A stretch of 64,000 nt of DNA from Erinaceus europaeus (GCF_950295315.1 NC_080164.1:111868447-111932446), one strand, 5' to 3'. Positions 11,326 to 21,462 are shown, counted from the first letter of the stretch. Made by a program: numbers and translations. The notes: generated from the letters alone by a model not told the origin.

Positions 11326-11521
11326 AAATAAAGAAAAAGACCACTGTGATCCCAATAACCTAACCAGACATTTATAAATATTGATCACTGTAAATGAGTT
11401 TTACAAATCAGTCTGATGGGAGAATAATCAATCAATGGAAACATAAATTCAAACCTTAATGTGTTCTGAACAGTGAGAGAATATTACAGAATGTTTTCAC
11501 ATTATAAAAGTAAGTATTTTG

Positions 11522-11795
11522 AGGCCAGGCAGTGGCACACCTGACTGAATTTACATGTTACCATATCTAAGTACCCAGGTTCAAGCCCCAGGGCCCCATC
11601 TGCAGAGGGAAAGCTTCAGAAGCAGTGAAACAGTGCTACAGGTGTCTCTATTTCTGTCTTCTCTTCTCAACTCCTCTCTATCTATCCTACCACATAAAAA
11701 AGAAAAAGAGATAAAAGAAAAAAGCTGCCACAGGGAACAGTGGTTTAACTGTGCAGGTACCAAGCACTAGAGATAACCCTGTTGGAAAATAATGT
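11522..11795 (+). mobile_element. Group A SINE with trailer
   Basis: 'ggccaggcagtggcacacctg' head, CT-rich body, A-rich tail, then the trailer 'gaacagtggtttaactgtgcaggtacc' ending in 'gataaccctg'. Confidence 0.85.
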
Positions 11796-11844
11796 TAGTT
11801 AATTAATTAACTATTTTTTGACAATATATAGTTAGGTCTAACTT

Positions 11845-11900
11845 TTTATTTTTTATTTTATTTTATTTTATTTTATTTTATTTATTTATTTATTTATTTA
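11845..11900. repeat. (TTTTA)n/(TTTA)n at a SINE tail
   Basis: Pentamer then tetramer runs that form the expanded T-rich tail of the adjacent antisense SINE. Confidence 0.85.
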
Positions 11901-12228
11901 TTTTGCTTTCAGGGTTATCACTGGGCTCGGTGCCCCCACTACAAATCCACTGCTCCTGGAGGCTATTTTTCCCATTTTGTTGCCCTTGTTACTCTTGTTA
12001 TAGCTATTGTTGTTCTTGTTGGATAGGACAGACAGAAATAGAGAGAGGAGGGGAAGACTGAGAGAAGGAGAGAAAGAAAGACACCTGCAGACCTGCTTCA
12101 CCGCTTGTGAAGGGATGCCTCTGGAGGTGGGGAGGTGTGGGGAGCTGGGGACTTGAGCCGGGATCCTTGCGCCAGTCCTTGCGCTTTGTGCCATGTGCAC
12201 TTAACCCACTGCACTACCGCCCAACCCC
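11901..12228 (-). mobile_element. Group A-long SINE with trailer, antisense
   Basis: The trailer 'cactgctcctggaggc', 'gttgttcttgttggatagg' stretch, purine-rich body, 'cctgcttcaccgcttgtgaag' and head 'aacccactgcactaccgccc' are all present. One of the most complete antisense copies in the window. Confidence 0.9.
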
Positions 12229-12229
12229 C

Positions 12230-12598
12230 AATTAATTGACTAATTTTAAAAATTAAGCACTGGGTACTGTACAGCAAACCCTAACAAAGGGACTTTTCAA
12301 AGTTAACCCAATTACCAAATAATGTGATGATAACAATAACTATCCATTGTCTTCTTGAACCCTAAGACAGCAGGAACCTCACATTTCCACTATAGAGCTA
12401 TATTTTCCCCAGTCCTGGAACCTTAGGGTAGGGCCCACTTTCCCTCATGCCTCTCCCAATTCATATCAATAATATTGCATCTGCCGATCGCAACCTGGTG
12501 GCATCACTTTATAAAATATAGCTATATGTAAATAACATTAAAGGACATAAATTTTAAAAATAATAAAACAAATAAATAGGTAAAAAAAAAAATTAAGC
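12230..12598. other. Unassigned intronic sequence
   Basis: No assignable repeat or exon. Confidence 0.5.
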
Positions 12599-12599
12599 A

Positions 12600-12720
12600 C
12601 TGGGCTGGCAAAATAGGTCACCTGAATAGCATGCATGCTTTGCCAGGTCCAAACCTAGGATGCACTATATTAAAAGAACTTCAGTGCTATGGAATCTTCC
12701 TCGCCTCCTACCCTACAGCC
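12600..12720 (+). mobile_element. Old SINE-like fragment
   Basis: 'ctgggctggcaaaataggtcacctgaatagc' and 'ctttgccaggtccaaaccta' look like a decayed tRNA-like head. The copy at 30765-30895 is similar. Confidence 0.45.
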
Positions 12721-13184
12721 CTGTCTCTGTCCTGAGAACAGAAAAAAAAAAGGAAGGACCACATCTACTTGACACTTTCTGTCAGGTCTCCCTACTTCCT
12801 TTTTACTCATGCTGAAATTTTTAATTAAAACCCAGACCAAAGAAAGAGGTGGAAAGGGGAGCAGTCGCATGGTATAGACCTTGAGATTAATATCTTTTAA
12901 TATAACTGATGTTATTGCATTTGCCTTGTTCAAAGAGCTTCCTTTTACACCGGAGGTCACAGACTTGATGAGAGCAAGAAAACTCGTATGTGGTCAGTAC
13001 AGAAACCATTTTCTCAGAGGGGCAGTGATGTTCAGGCAAGTATTTAACAAGTTTTCTACAAGGCAAATGCCTTCCTTTGGAGTGAGTGCCAGCTCCTGTG
13101 GCATACTACTTTCTTAAGGTTGACTTCAGACTACAAAAATGGCAAAAGTGAGTCTATAACTGGACATAGAGATAGCAGTTATCC
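12721..13184. other. Unassigned intronic sequence
   Basis: ORFs here are short and without motifs; nothing else seen. Confidence 0.5.
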
Positions 13185-13189
13185 CATTT

Positions 13190-13475
13190 TCCTTTTTTTT
13201 AAATATAATTTTTACTTATAAAAAGGAAACACTGACAAAAACCATAGGGTAAGAGGCTACAACTCCACACAATTCCCACCACCAAAACTCCCTATCCTAG
13301 CCCCTCCCCTGATAGATTTCCTATTCTTTATCCCTCTGGGAGCATGGATCAAGGGACATTATGGGGTACAGAAGGTGAAAGGTCTGGCTTCTGTAATTGC
13401 TTCTCCACTGAACATGGTTGACAGGTCAGGTCAATCCATAATCCCAGATTGTCTCTCGCTTTCCTTGGTGGGGTG
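13190..13475 (-). mobile_element. L1 3' UTR (lineage 2), antisense
   Basis: Complement of the recurrent module: 'acaactccacacaattcccaccacc', 'cctattctttatccctctggga' and 'cttctgtaattgcttctcc'. It is 5'-truncated, as expected of L1. Confidence 0.85.
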
Positions 13476-13496
13476 GGACTCTGGGGAAGCAGAGTG

Positions 13497-13617
13497 CCAG
13501 GACTAGAGCACTGGTTAGCTCTGGCTTATGCTGATATAGGGGATTGAACCTGGGACTTCAGAGCCTCACGCATGAGAGTCTTCTTTGCATAACCATTATG
13601 CTATCTACCCTGCCCCA
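13497..13617 (-). mobile_element. Group B SINE, antisense
   Basis: 'gcactggttagctctggcttatg', 'gattgaacctgggacttcagagcctc' and 'cattatgctatctacc' are the exact reverse order of the B consensus. Confidence 0.88.
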
Positions 13618-13771
13618 GGAATAGAAGTCCTGAATCATCCTTGGGTACCATGTCTCTTAAATGCTTTTCTCTAGTGGTGGTTAGTGCTGCCATTATAATT
13701 ATAAGAGTTAGGGAGGTAAAAGCAAAGGTATCATAGTATTCTTTCTTACTTTTAAGCACTTTTTATATAAG

Positions 13772-13983
13772 TTTTTATCTTCAATTATTTATTAGATAGA
13801 GACAAACAGAAATTGAGAGGAAAATGGATGGTAGAGACTGAGAGAGACAAGAGAGACACCTGCAACACTGCTTCACCCCCTGAAAAGCTTTCCCCCTGCA
13901 GGTGGGGACCAGGGGTTAGAACCTGGGTCCTTGCACACTGTTACATATGCACTCAATCAGGATACACCAACACTCAGGCCCCA
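13772..13983 (-). mobile_element. Group A SINE, antisense
   Basis: 'ttatttattagatagagac' tail side, purine-rich body, 'cctgcaacactgcttcacccc' and 'ccaacactcaggcccc' head. The flanks share 'tattctttct', probably a target-site duplication. Confidence 0.88.
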
Positions 13984-14316
13984 GAATACTATTCTTTCTA
14001 AATAATGATGTCTTTTTTGCTCTCACATATTTTAGGACTGTCTCCTATGATAAAGAGAAACCAACCTGATGGTGTGAATATGATGCAATACCAATAAACT
14101 TGTAGCCAGATATCTTAGTCTGTTTTTCTGGATTTACCCTTAACAAGAGGAAATCTGTATCAAATACATGACCCCACACTTCATAGCTATGAAATAATTA
14201 ATGTGTGGAACACTTATAGAAATCTGTCATGATAAAATTTAAACCACACCATATTTAAAGCTTAAATAAAAAGTGGACATAAGTAAAGGTTAAGAGAGCC
14301 ACTAAGAATTTTCTTT

Positions 14317-14382
14317 TTTCTTAATATTTTTTAGCTTTATTTATCTATTGGGTAGAGACAGCCAGAAATCAAGAGGAAAGGG

Positions 14383-14424
<42 letters not shown>

Positions 14425-14562
14425 AGAGAGGAGGGGAATCCTGTAGTACTGCTTTACCACTTGCAAAGTTTTCCCTTGCAGATGGGGACTAGGGGTTTGA
14501 ACCCAGGTCCTTAAGCATTGTAACATGTGTGCTCAACCAGGTGCGCCACCACCCAGCCCCTA
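14317..14562 (-). mobile_element. Group A SINE inside a compound insertion
   Basis: Antisense A element with a (GA)n-expanded body at 14389-14419. With the adjacent B SINE it is enclosed by one 17-bp direct repeat (14300-14316 and 14724-14740). Confidence 0.9.
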
Positions 14563-14599
14563 GAATATTATTTTTTCTTAATTTAATTAATTAGGTAAT

Positions 14600-14723
14600 T
14601 AATTTTCACCAGAGCCCTGCTCAGCTCTGGCTTATGGTGGTATGGAGGATTGAACCTGGAACTTTGGAACCTAAGGCATGAGAGACTCTTTGAGTCACCA
14701 TTATGCTATCTACGCCTACCCTC
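14600..14723 (-). mobile_element. Group B SINE, antisense, with 17-bp duplication
   Basis: 'agccctgctcagctctggcttatgg' through 'cattatgctatctacg'. The right flank CACTAAGAATTTTCTTT (14724-14740) repeats at 14300-14316, so the neighbouring A SINE entered this element's A-tail later. Confidence 0.92.
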
Positions 14724-14740
14724 CACTAAGAATTTTCTTT

Positions 14741-15268
14741 ACTACATTGTCTCACTAACTCAATGTCATCTATGAAAGGGCAGCTTTATTCAATAGAAAA
14801 TGTCAACCATTCCAATCAAACCCTGAGATTGATTTTTATTAGGATAAAATATAAAATAAGCCACTCTCATGGAATGACATAAGTGTAAAAATAAAATTAA
14901 AATGAAATCCATCTAGCTGGCTTTTTAATAACATCATAATACCTTAGGACCACCACTGGATAGCAGATTTCCATTTTCTTTTACCTGATTTTACCTAGAC
15001 TTTGAGTTGACGTACTCTTTCTCATTTTTTTTTTTCATAGAATTTTAGACTTGTGGGCTGTCGAAAACCTAATCATGCACGAGAAATGTTGGTACCTGAG
15101 GACACCTGGCTCCTGAGCAGTGGGGTATAATTAATTCTCAGCTGGTGTCAGGCCTACTCAAGTATCCAGCATTTTTGTCTAGCAGCTCTAAGGAAAATGA
15201 GCTAGAGGAAAGCATTACCTGCTCAGGTTTATGTGGCAATGTTACATTGAAGAAAAAAGGAACACATT
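14741..15268. other. Intronic sequence next to the CCSER1 exon
   Basis: Repeat-free, as often seen beside exons. No further exon found. Confidence 0.5.
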
Positions 15269-15270
15269 AC

Positions 15271-15481
15271 CTCTTGAAGGACTCTCTTCATCTTTAACAG
15301 TAAGGTTTTGACTGCCGTGCAGTCCTGTAACATGAGTCTGAAAGGCAGAGAGTCCAGGCTTCCTCCATTGTCCTCCATGCTGAGTAGTGGCCAGTCTGTA
15401 GAAGGGCTGCTGGGCATCCGGTTGGGGTGGGGGAACCGGGCATCCTGATCAGCATCTTTTGATAATTTCAAGGAGAGGCTC
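15271..15481 (-). CDS. CCSER1: CCSER1 internal coding exon, 211 bp
   Basis: An exon of coiled-coil serine-rich protein 1 (FAM190A), a poorly characterised protein linked to mitosis or chromosome stability in human cells (established knowledge, from memory). On the minus strand the acceptor AG (15482-15483) follows a T-rich tract and the donor GTAATG begins at 15270. The first base completes a codon split with the previous exon, then 70 open codons follow and the exon ends in phase 0. The C-terminal block LPFRLMLQDCTAVKTLLLKM, followed by KRVLQE, is to my memory nearly or fully identical to human CCSER1; the N-terminal half (SLSLKLSKDADQDARFPHPN...) keeps the pattern but has diverged. The reading frame stays open 30 bases beyond the donor into the intron. 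The exon boundaries, not the longer ORF, are chosen because both splice sites fit. No other exon lies in the window. Confidence 0.9.
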
Positions 15482-15720
15482 CTAATCATAACAAAGAACA
15501 AAAGAAATCATAAGGTTTAGAGCAGTAGTCCCAAGCTCTTTACTAATAACTAGTGATTAATAATAGTAATAATAACAACAATAATAAAATTCCTTGTGAC
15601 ATCTGTCATTTTCTCCTTTAATCCTGGAAATTCTGAGATCGCTTGACAGAATTACACATGGGTCTCTTGTGTGTTTTTTGGGAAGATTCAATGACAATCA
15701 TGTTTTCAGAAAGGAACTTT
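15482..15720. other. Intronic flank of the exon
   Basis: Holds the minus-strand splice acceptor and T-rich tract (15482-15510) and a short (AAT)n run near 15555-15588. Confidence 0.7.
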
Positions 15721-15726
15721 GGAGGC

Positions 15727-16189
15727 TGTGTGTCTGATGTGTGTTTGAGCACGGATGGCTGAGCCCCCTGGAAGCTCGTCTATCAGTCTTCCCTTGGCAG
15801 GTCAGCCTTGTGGTCAAACTAGATGTGGCAAGAATACATGGGGGGAATTCCAACCTTCCTATCAGCCTTGCCGCATCACCCACCCTTCCCCTTTCTGGTG
15901 GGCTTCGCCTTCCTTATATTTCTATTTCCCTGTTCCTGCATCACTATCCAAACCCTTTCATTGCCTTGCTCTCTTTGCCCTTATAAGGAGATATTGACCT
16001 CATTGGCCAACTGGCTACATCCCCTGTATAGCTGCCCCTTTATAAATTTGTAACTGTGTCAATAAAGTTGTTCCATTCCCCACAACGGAACCCTAAAGAG
16101 GCTTGTGTATCGTCTGCTGTCACGATATGCTGGAAGACCCCTTTAGCAAACTCGCTCCTGCCTCGTCCCCCCCCAACAAAACCCCAACA
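15727..16189 (+). mobile_element. Solo LTR 3, 463 bp, 6-bp target-site duplication
   Basis: TG...CA element starting TGTGTGTCTGATG and ending ACAAAACCCCAACA, flanked by GGAGGC at 15721-15726 and 16190-16195. TATAAAT (16041-16047) lies only about 14 bp before AATAAA (16061-16066), an arrangement seen in retroviruses with a very short R region, such as MMTV. No internal retroviral sequence adjoins it. It lies antisense to CCSER1. Confidence 0.92.
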
Positions 16190-16191
16190 GG

Positions 16192-16340
16192 AGGCCAGGT
16201 GGTGACTCAGATAGTACAGCACAGATGTCACCACATGTGAGGAGCCATCTCTCTATCTCTCCCCTGCTATGTCTCTCATCTCTAGTTAAAAAGGGAAGGA
16301 AGGAACTGAGTGCCTGTAGGTCCAGTCCTCGGCTCCTCAC
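16192..16340 (+). mobile_element. SINE fragment (A/C-like)
   Basis: 'ggccaggtggtgactcagatag' head, then 'tctctctatctctcccctgct' and an A-rich end. The intervening B box is poor. Confidence 0.5.
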
Positions 16341-16345
16341 GTCAC

Positions 16346-16475
16346 TTTTTTTTATTAGTGATTTGATAATGCTTAACAAGATTGTAGGATGACAGAGGTA
16401 CAATTCCACACCATTCCCACCACCAGATATCTGTGTCCCATCCCCTCCATTGGAAGGCTGCAATACTACAGTAAT
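16346..16475 (-). mobile_element. L1 3' UTR (lineage 2), antisense, short
   Basis: 'tattagtgatttgataatg', 'aacaagattgtaggatga' and 'caattccacaccattcccaccacc' are the complement of the 3' terminus with its 'attaaatcactaata' end. Confidence 0.85.
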
Positions 16476-16596
16476 CAGCACTCTCTACTCAGTGTTTTTT
16501 TTTACTACAATCCTAGCTCTAGACTTATTAGCAGCATGACTATTTGTATATTATTACTTGTTCATTTATTTTTAATTAATCGATTAATTAATTATT

Positions 16597-16715
16597 CTTT
16601 TCAGAACCCTGCTCAGCTCTGGCTTATGGTGGTGTGGGGGATTGGAACTGGGGCCTTGGAGCTTCATGCATGAGTTTCTTTGCATAACCACTCTCCTGTC
16701 TCCCCTATCCCCATG
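16597..16715 (-). mobile_element. Group B SINE, antisense
   Basis: 'gaaccctgctcagctctggcttatgg' to 'cataaccactctcctgtct', all in reverse B order. Confidence 0.88.
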
Positions 16716-16797
16716 TGTGATTGATTATATGACCTTTCTTAATCTATAGTGATGTTGTGTAGCTCAGTAACAATAACAATACGTATTCTTTCCCATA

Positions 16798-16918
16798 CAC
16801 AGAAGGAAAACTTCACAAGCAGTGAAGATATTTTTTTACCACAGATATTTTTCTACTTCTCTATCTATACCTTTCCTCTTGATTTATCTGTCTCCATACA
16901 ATAAATAATAAATATTTT
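16798..16918 (+). mobile_element. Group A SINE, 5'-truncated
   Basis: Only the 'ggaaaacttcacaagcagtgaag' region, a T-interrupted CT-rich body and the AATAAATAATAAAT tail remain. Confidence 0.65.
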
Positions 16919-16994
16919 AGGAAGGAATAAAAATGGCTTTGAGGAATTGTAGAGTCATATGCTCAGTCCCAACAATAAGCCTGATAGAATTAAA

Positions 16995-17245
16995 GAAAGA
17001 AATCAATAAAGAAGGAAGGAAGGCAGGAATGAAGGAGAGAGAGAGAGAGAGAGGTGGAGAAAGAGAGAGAGAGAGAGAGGTGGAGAAAGAGAGAGAGGGA
17101 GAGGGAGAAGAAGAGGGAGAGGGAGAAAGAAGGGAGGGAGGAAAAAAAGAAGAAAGAAAAGAAAAAGAGAAAGAAAGAAAGAAGAGATAAGGCAGAAGGG
17201 AGGGGAGGTCGGAAGGAAGGAAAGAAGAAAGGGAAGAAGGAACTT
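16995..17245. repeat. 250-bp almost pure purine tract
   Basis: GAAGGAAG, (GA)n, GAGGTGGAGAAAGA and AAAGAAAG units with very few pyrimidines on the plus strand. Confidence 0.9.
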
Positions 17246-17490
17246 GAGGGTCAGTGGATAGATGTCCCATGACATGTGCGTGGCTCAGGTTCAGGCTCCA
17301 GCACTGTGTGGGAGTAGCAAGACACAGGGGGAAGATTCTGGTGCTATGATGTTGCTGCCTCTCTCTCTGTCTCTCTGCTTGGGGTGGAAATCATGGAGAA
17401 ATTGTCCAGGCAGAGATGAAAATGTGCAAAAAAAAAAAAAAAAAGAAAAGAAAAAGAAAAAAGAAAAGAAAGAAAGAAAGAAAAAGAAGT
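17246..17490 (+). mobile_element. Old SINE with expanded A/G-rich tail
   Basis: 'gtcagtggatagatgtcccatg', 'caggttcaggctccagc' and 'gcctctctctctgtctctctg', followed by A18 and AAAGAAAG units. Confidence 0.55.
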
Positions 17491-17589
17491 CAGATTTGCT
17501 GTAACTTTTCACTTGTACACAGTAACAGTATAGTAGTAACAGCTGGGAGGTAGTGAGGACTCTTAGAGAGGGTGAGCGCCTCATTTGGT

Positions 17590-17690
17590 CCAATTGTTAG
17601 AGCCAAGGCTCCATGTGAGGAGTGTTAGCAGAAGCTTTGGTAGTACAGTATCTCTCTTCCCCTCTGTCTTTATCAAAAAACAAGCTAGAA
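17590..17690 (+). mobile_element. SINE fragment
   Basis: 'ccaaggctccatgtgagg', 'tacagtatctctcttcccctctgtc' and an A-run; the head is not preserved. Confidence 0.4.
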
Positions 17691-17814
17691 CAATGAAATT
17701 GTGTGTGCATGTGACCCCAGTTTCACAAGAAAAAGATATATTGAAAGCCAAAAGAAGCACGGGGAGAGGAACTTCATATAAAAAATTTGGGGGAAATGAG
17801 CTAAAAATCTGGCT

Positions 17815-18012
17815 GAACAGAGAAGCAATTACAGAAGCCATACCTTCTAACTTCTGTACCCCACAATGATCCTTGATCCATGCTGCCAGAAGAATAAAGA
17901 ATAGGAAAGATATCAAGGGAGGGGATTGGATATGGAGCTATACATTGTGTGGAAATGTATCCCTCTTATCCTGTAGTCTTGTCAATATTTCCATTTTATA
18001 AATTAAAAAAAT
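17815..18012 (+). mobile_element. L1 3' UTR (lineage 2)
   Basis: Runs from 'agagaagcaattacagaagcc' through 'tgtatccctcttatcctgtag' to an AAATAAA tail; strongly 5'-truncated. Confidence 0.85.
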
Positions 18013-18014
18013 AA

Positions 18015-19260
18015 ATATCTGGCTGAAAAGAAGAATCTGGCCCTAGTAATTAATCTAGGTTGATGACGGGAATAGTATGCAGACCTCATGTGACAACTGA
18101 CAGTAAATCATTATTTTCCTAATAGAACAGAAAAAAGAAAAGAAAAAAAAAAAAAAACCTCGGGTTAGGTAAAGGGAAACAAATGTAATTATTATTTTAA
18201 ACCTCTAATTCAATAAGTAGCAATTTTGATGAGTAACAAAAACTAATACACATTGGGTTATTAAGTGAAACTAGTGACACAACTGGGATACACAGATTAT
18301 ATATGCAAATAGCAAGTTTATAACATAATCATTCGGCATTTAGTATAGGAAGCACATACACTGATTTCTGTCCTACTTGATAATTAAAATAAGACATCTG
18401 AAGATCAACCATGGTTTACACTGAAGATATATGTAAAAGCAAAGGTATTAGGAATGACAGTTTTAAACTATGCAGATGACAAACAAATCTAAGTGACATT
18501 AAAAGAGGCATCAAAGAAGAAAGGCTTCTCTTACAAATTTGCCTAAGTTGACTTCCCTTCAAGAAAGACAAGGGTTCTATATAGTATTCACGGTTAATAT
18601 GACAATACGGTTCAAGAAATTCATGAAGTATCTTAGGATTTATGTTCAATGCGGATAGCTTCCATGTATGCTATTTTCTGAATTGTGAGATGATCACTTA
18701 GCAATCTAATCTGAAAAGGACACAATAGCTTTGGAATATGTCAATAAAGTCAGGCAACTATGCAAATGAAGACACAAACTCTCAGTTGATTTTACTCAAA
18801 TCTGATCATTTACCATGGGTCTGACTTCATGAGTCACTGTATAGTTAATAAAACACACATTTGAATTGTATTCAATTACTTGTTTTCATAAAGATAATGA
18901 ACACAACTGCTCTTTCAGGTGGTAAGATGCTAACAGCTCTCCTGGCTCTATGATCTGCAGTGAAATCTTGGAATCAGGAGTCCTCCTAGCCAACAGATCT
19001 TGAGGGTTTGTCATGGATACTGACTAGGAACTACTTCACAGGTGTTCAATCATTCATACCTTGGATAAAGTCCATGTCTTTGTTAGGAGCATCTTACATA
19101 TGAGAAAACAAAAGGCATCTTACATATGAGAAAACAAGAGTTCCAAGGAAGAAACATTTTCCAGACTTAGTAAAAAGGAGATCAGTGGGTGAATTAACCA
19201 GAGCATGCTTGCAAGAGATGTCTTCTTCCTTTTAACCATATGACTTCCATATGTGTACAA
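18015..19260. other. Unassigned intronic sequence
   Basis: Contains a short A-run (about 18141-18157) and a direct tandem duplication of about 24 bp, 'catcttacatatgagaaaac' at about 19090-19138. No exon or repeat family was named. Confidence 0.5.
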
Positions 19261-19261
19261 C

Positions 19262-19860
19262 AGTATTTCTCAGGCACTTCTTCCATTATTTTTAGGGGGT
19301 GCACTTGTTAGTACATGTCAGGCTAGCTTCACGGGTGGGAGAGAGAGATGACCAGGGACTCATGGCTGAGTGGTACGCTGTTCAGTCTTTATTCATGTGG
19401 AACACAATGCAATCTAAGCTATCTCTAATCACAGTCTTGTCCTTATCTATCCTGAGGAGGAAGAGTCAGGTCCAAAGAGGATGCACGTAGGATAGGGGGT
19501 GGGGAAAAGGAAAAAGTGTGCAAAACAGTGAGGATTAAACCAATGCCCTGGAGGCAGGGCGGTGCTTAGTTAACAGTGGTTATGTAAATAGAATACAGTG
19601 TTAAGCAGGGGGATTAAACCAATGAAACAGAAGAGGTCTTAGAAGCAGAATTTAGAAGCATACCAACAAGTACATGTGTAAAATTTCTCAGTTTTCTGCA
19701 TAATACTCTCACCCTCAGTCTAGGTCATCCTCTACCATCATGCACCAGGACCTGAACAACCTCTACTCCCAGAATCCTTTACTTTGGTGCAATCCAGTCC
19801 AAGTTCTGCTTTATGTTTTCCTCTTAGGCACTCCTATAATTGATTATATGTTAAACTATT
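19262..19860 (-). mobile_element. L1 3' end (lineage 1) antisense, split by solo LTR 4
   Basis: To the right of the LTR, 'aatactctcaccctcagtctagg', 'cctttactttggtgcaa' and 'gtccaagttctgcttta' are the complement of the lineage 1 end also seen at 43010-43545. The insertion splits it at 19316-19668; the left piece is short. Confidence 0.75.
19316..19668 (-). mobile_element. Solo LTR 4, 353 bp, 6-bp target-site duplication
   Basis: Plus-strand ends TGTCAGGC...CCAACA with AGTACA at 19310-19315 and 19669-19674. The polyadenylation signal reads on the minus strand (TTTATT at 19388-19393), giving minus orientation, the same direction as CCSER1. No clear TATA box was found. Related internal sequence is absent. 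Confidence 0.9.
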
Positions 19861-19934
19861 TGATTGATAGTCACTAAAACTTGCTTTTTAAAAACTTTGT
19901 TTCCTTATTTTTTAATTTATGTACTTTATTTAAA

Positions 19935-20045
19935 CTTTTATTTATTTTGGACAGACACAAAGAGAAATTGAGAGGGAAAAGGACAGAAGTAAAAGAGAAA
20001 GAGATAGCGAGGGAGGGTGGGGAGAGAGAGAAAGAGAGAGAGAGA

Positions 20046-20079
<34 letters not shown>

Positions 20080-20200
20080 CAACACTGCTTCACCCATCAC
20101 TTATGAAGCTCCCCTCTGTAGGTGGGGGCAGAGAGCTTGAACCTGGGTTTTTGTGTATGACAACATATACTCCATGTGTACACATGCAAAGCCTCTAAAA
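19935..20200 (-). mobile_element. Group A SINE with (GA)n-expanded body, antisense
   Basis: T-rich tail, long GA run at 20020-20078, 'cactgcttcacccatcacttatgaagc' and a decayed head. Confidence 0.8.
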
Positions 20201-20201
20201 A

Positions 20202-20332
20202 GATTTACTGATTTCTTGAGAAAGAGAGAGGAAGAACAGAGTACACCAGAGAATGTAATCCTAGAGGTTAAAGTGGAGACCCCATGCTTGAAAGTCCAAT
20301 ACTTTCCCTGCTGCGCCACCTCCTGGGCCACA
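20202..20332 (-). mobile_element. Old SINE (group D), antisense
   Basis: 'gagaccccatgcttgaaagtcc' and 'ccctgctgcgccacctcctgg' read as a decayed tRNA-like head. Confidence 0.55.
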
Positions 20333-20339
20333 GTAAAGT

Positions 20340-21115
20340 TCTTTAAGTAGGTACTGTCATAATTCTAATTCCACAGCTGAGTGATTTGCGTTGTAGACAG
20401 ATTAAGTTCCATGGCAATCGAGGGACAGAATTTAGAAGGAATACAGGCAGTGCACTGCAATTCCAAATCATTACTCAACTCTGCATTCTGTGCAGAATAA
20501 AATAATATTTATATAAAGGATATTTTATAGTTTCACTTTAATGAATTTTATTTAATATGACAGACTGATTTTATTATATAAGATTTGTGAATTATATAAT
20601 CTTTATTAAAGGTTTAGATTTTATTTTAGTATCTTTTATATTTTTTCTAATACCAGTGCAGAAAACATGGAGTTATATAAGTATTATAAATTGGAGCATA
20701 TGTAGCAGTATTTTAGTTGTGATTATTACCCAAAGATTGATCACGTTTACATTGTAAACCAGCCTTGCATCAAGAACATAGCAGACTGGCTCAGCAAATA
20801 ACTGTATAATTGAAGCTGAATAAATGAATATACTAGTAAAAAACATGATTCCTTGAAATAATGTATGAGTACAAGTCTCATTTGTTTGGAGATATTTGTC
20901 TGCAAGGTGGGGAACTTCTGTGTGTCATAGTGCTACTGCCCAAAGTTGAATATTGCCCTGAATTCTTACAATAAAAGGAATTAATCTAATTCTTTAAACA
21001 TTCCTCTCAGAATGTTATTTATTTTAACCTATATATCCAATCATGGTTTTAAATATTAGTGAAGAATGATAACAATTTTAGAAACCATACTTGCATAAAA
21101 TTCCAAGATTAACTT
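20340..21115. other. Unassigned AT-rich intronic sequence
   Basis: Nothing recognisable. Confidence 0.5.
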
Positions 21116-21121
21116 CAGGAT

Positions 21122-21302
21122 TAATAATTTTATTTATTTTTGGATAGAGAAAAGAGAAGTTGTAAGGGGAGTGGGGGGACTAAGAGAGAGATAGACACCT
21201 TCTTCACCACTCCTGAAGCTTCCCCCTGCAGGTAGGAACTGGGGGGCTTGAACCCAGGTCCTTGTACACTGTAATATGTGTGTTCAACTAGGTGTGCCAC
21301 CA
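21122..21302 (-). mobile_element. Group A SINE, antisense
   Basis: 'tttatttttggatagag', 'cttcaccactcctgaagcttccccctgcagg' and 'caactaggtgtgccacc' in order. Confidence 0.88.
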
Positions 21303-21304
21303 AG

Positions 21305-21462
21305 AATTTTGGAAAGAATTTTATTTATATGTAAGAGACGGAAGAGGGAAAAGGGCAGAGAATCATAGCATCATGCTGGCACATGTGATGCTGGGGACTG
21401 AACTCAGGCTCTCATGTTTGAGAGTCCAAGGCTTTATCAACTGTAATACTTCCTGGGCCATT
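21305..21462 (-). mobile_element. Old SINE (group D), antisense
   Basis: 'gctggggactgaactcaggctctcatg' and 'ctttatcaactgtaatacttcctgggcc' keep the tRNA-like head pattern. Confidence 0.55.

Larger units (their letters stand above)
1..15270 (-). other. CCSER1: CCSER1 intron, portion downstream of the exon
   Basis: This is everything 3' (in gene sense) of the CCSER1 exon at 15271-15481. The minus-strand donor GT is at 15269-15270 with context AG|GTAATG. No further exon is seen to the window edge, which fits the very large introns known for this gene in other mammals. Contents are SINEs, L1 3' ends, two solo LTRs and AT-rich unique sequence. Confidence 0.75.

Noticed and set aside
16917..17275. 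Several ORFs of 70-117 codons on both strands
   Set aside because: All are translations of the purine-rich simple repeat (Ser/Leu/Pro or Glu/Arg/Lys only).
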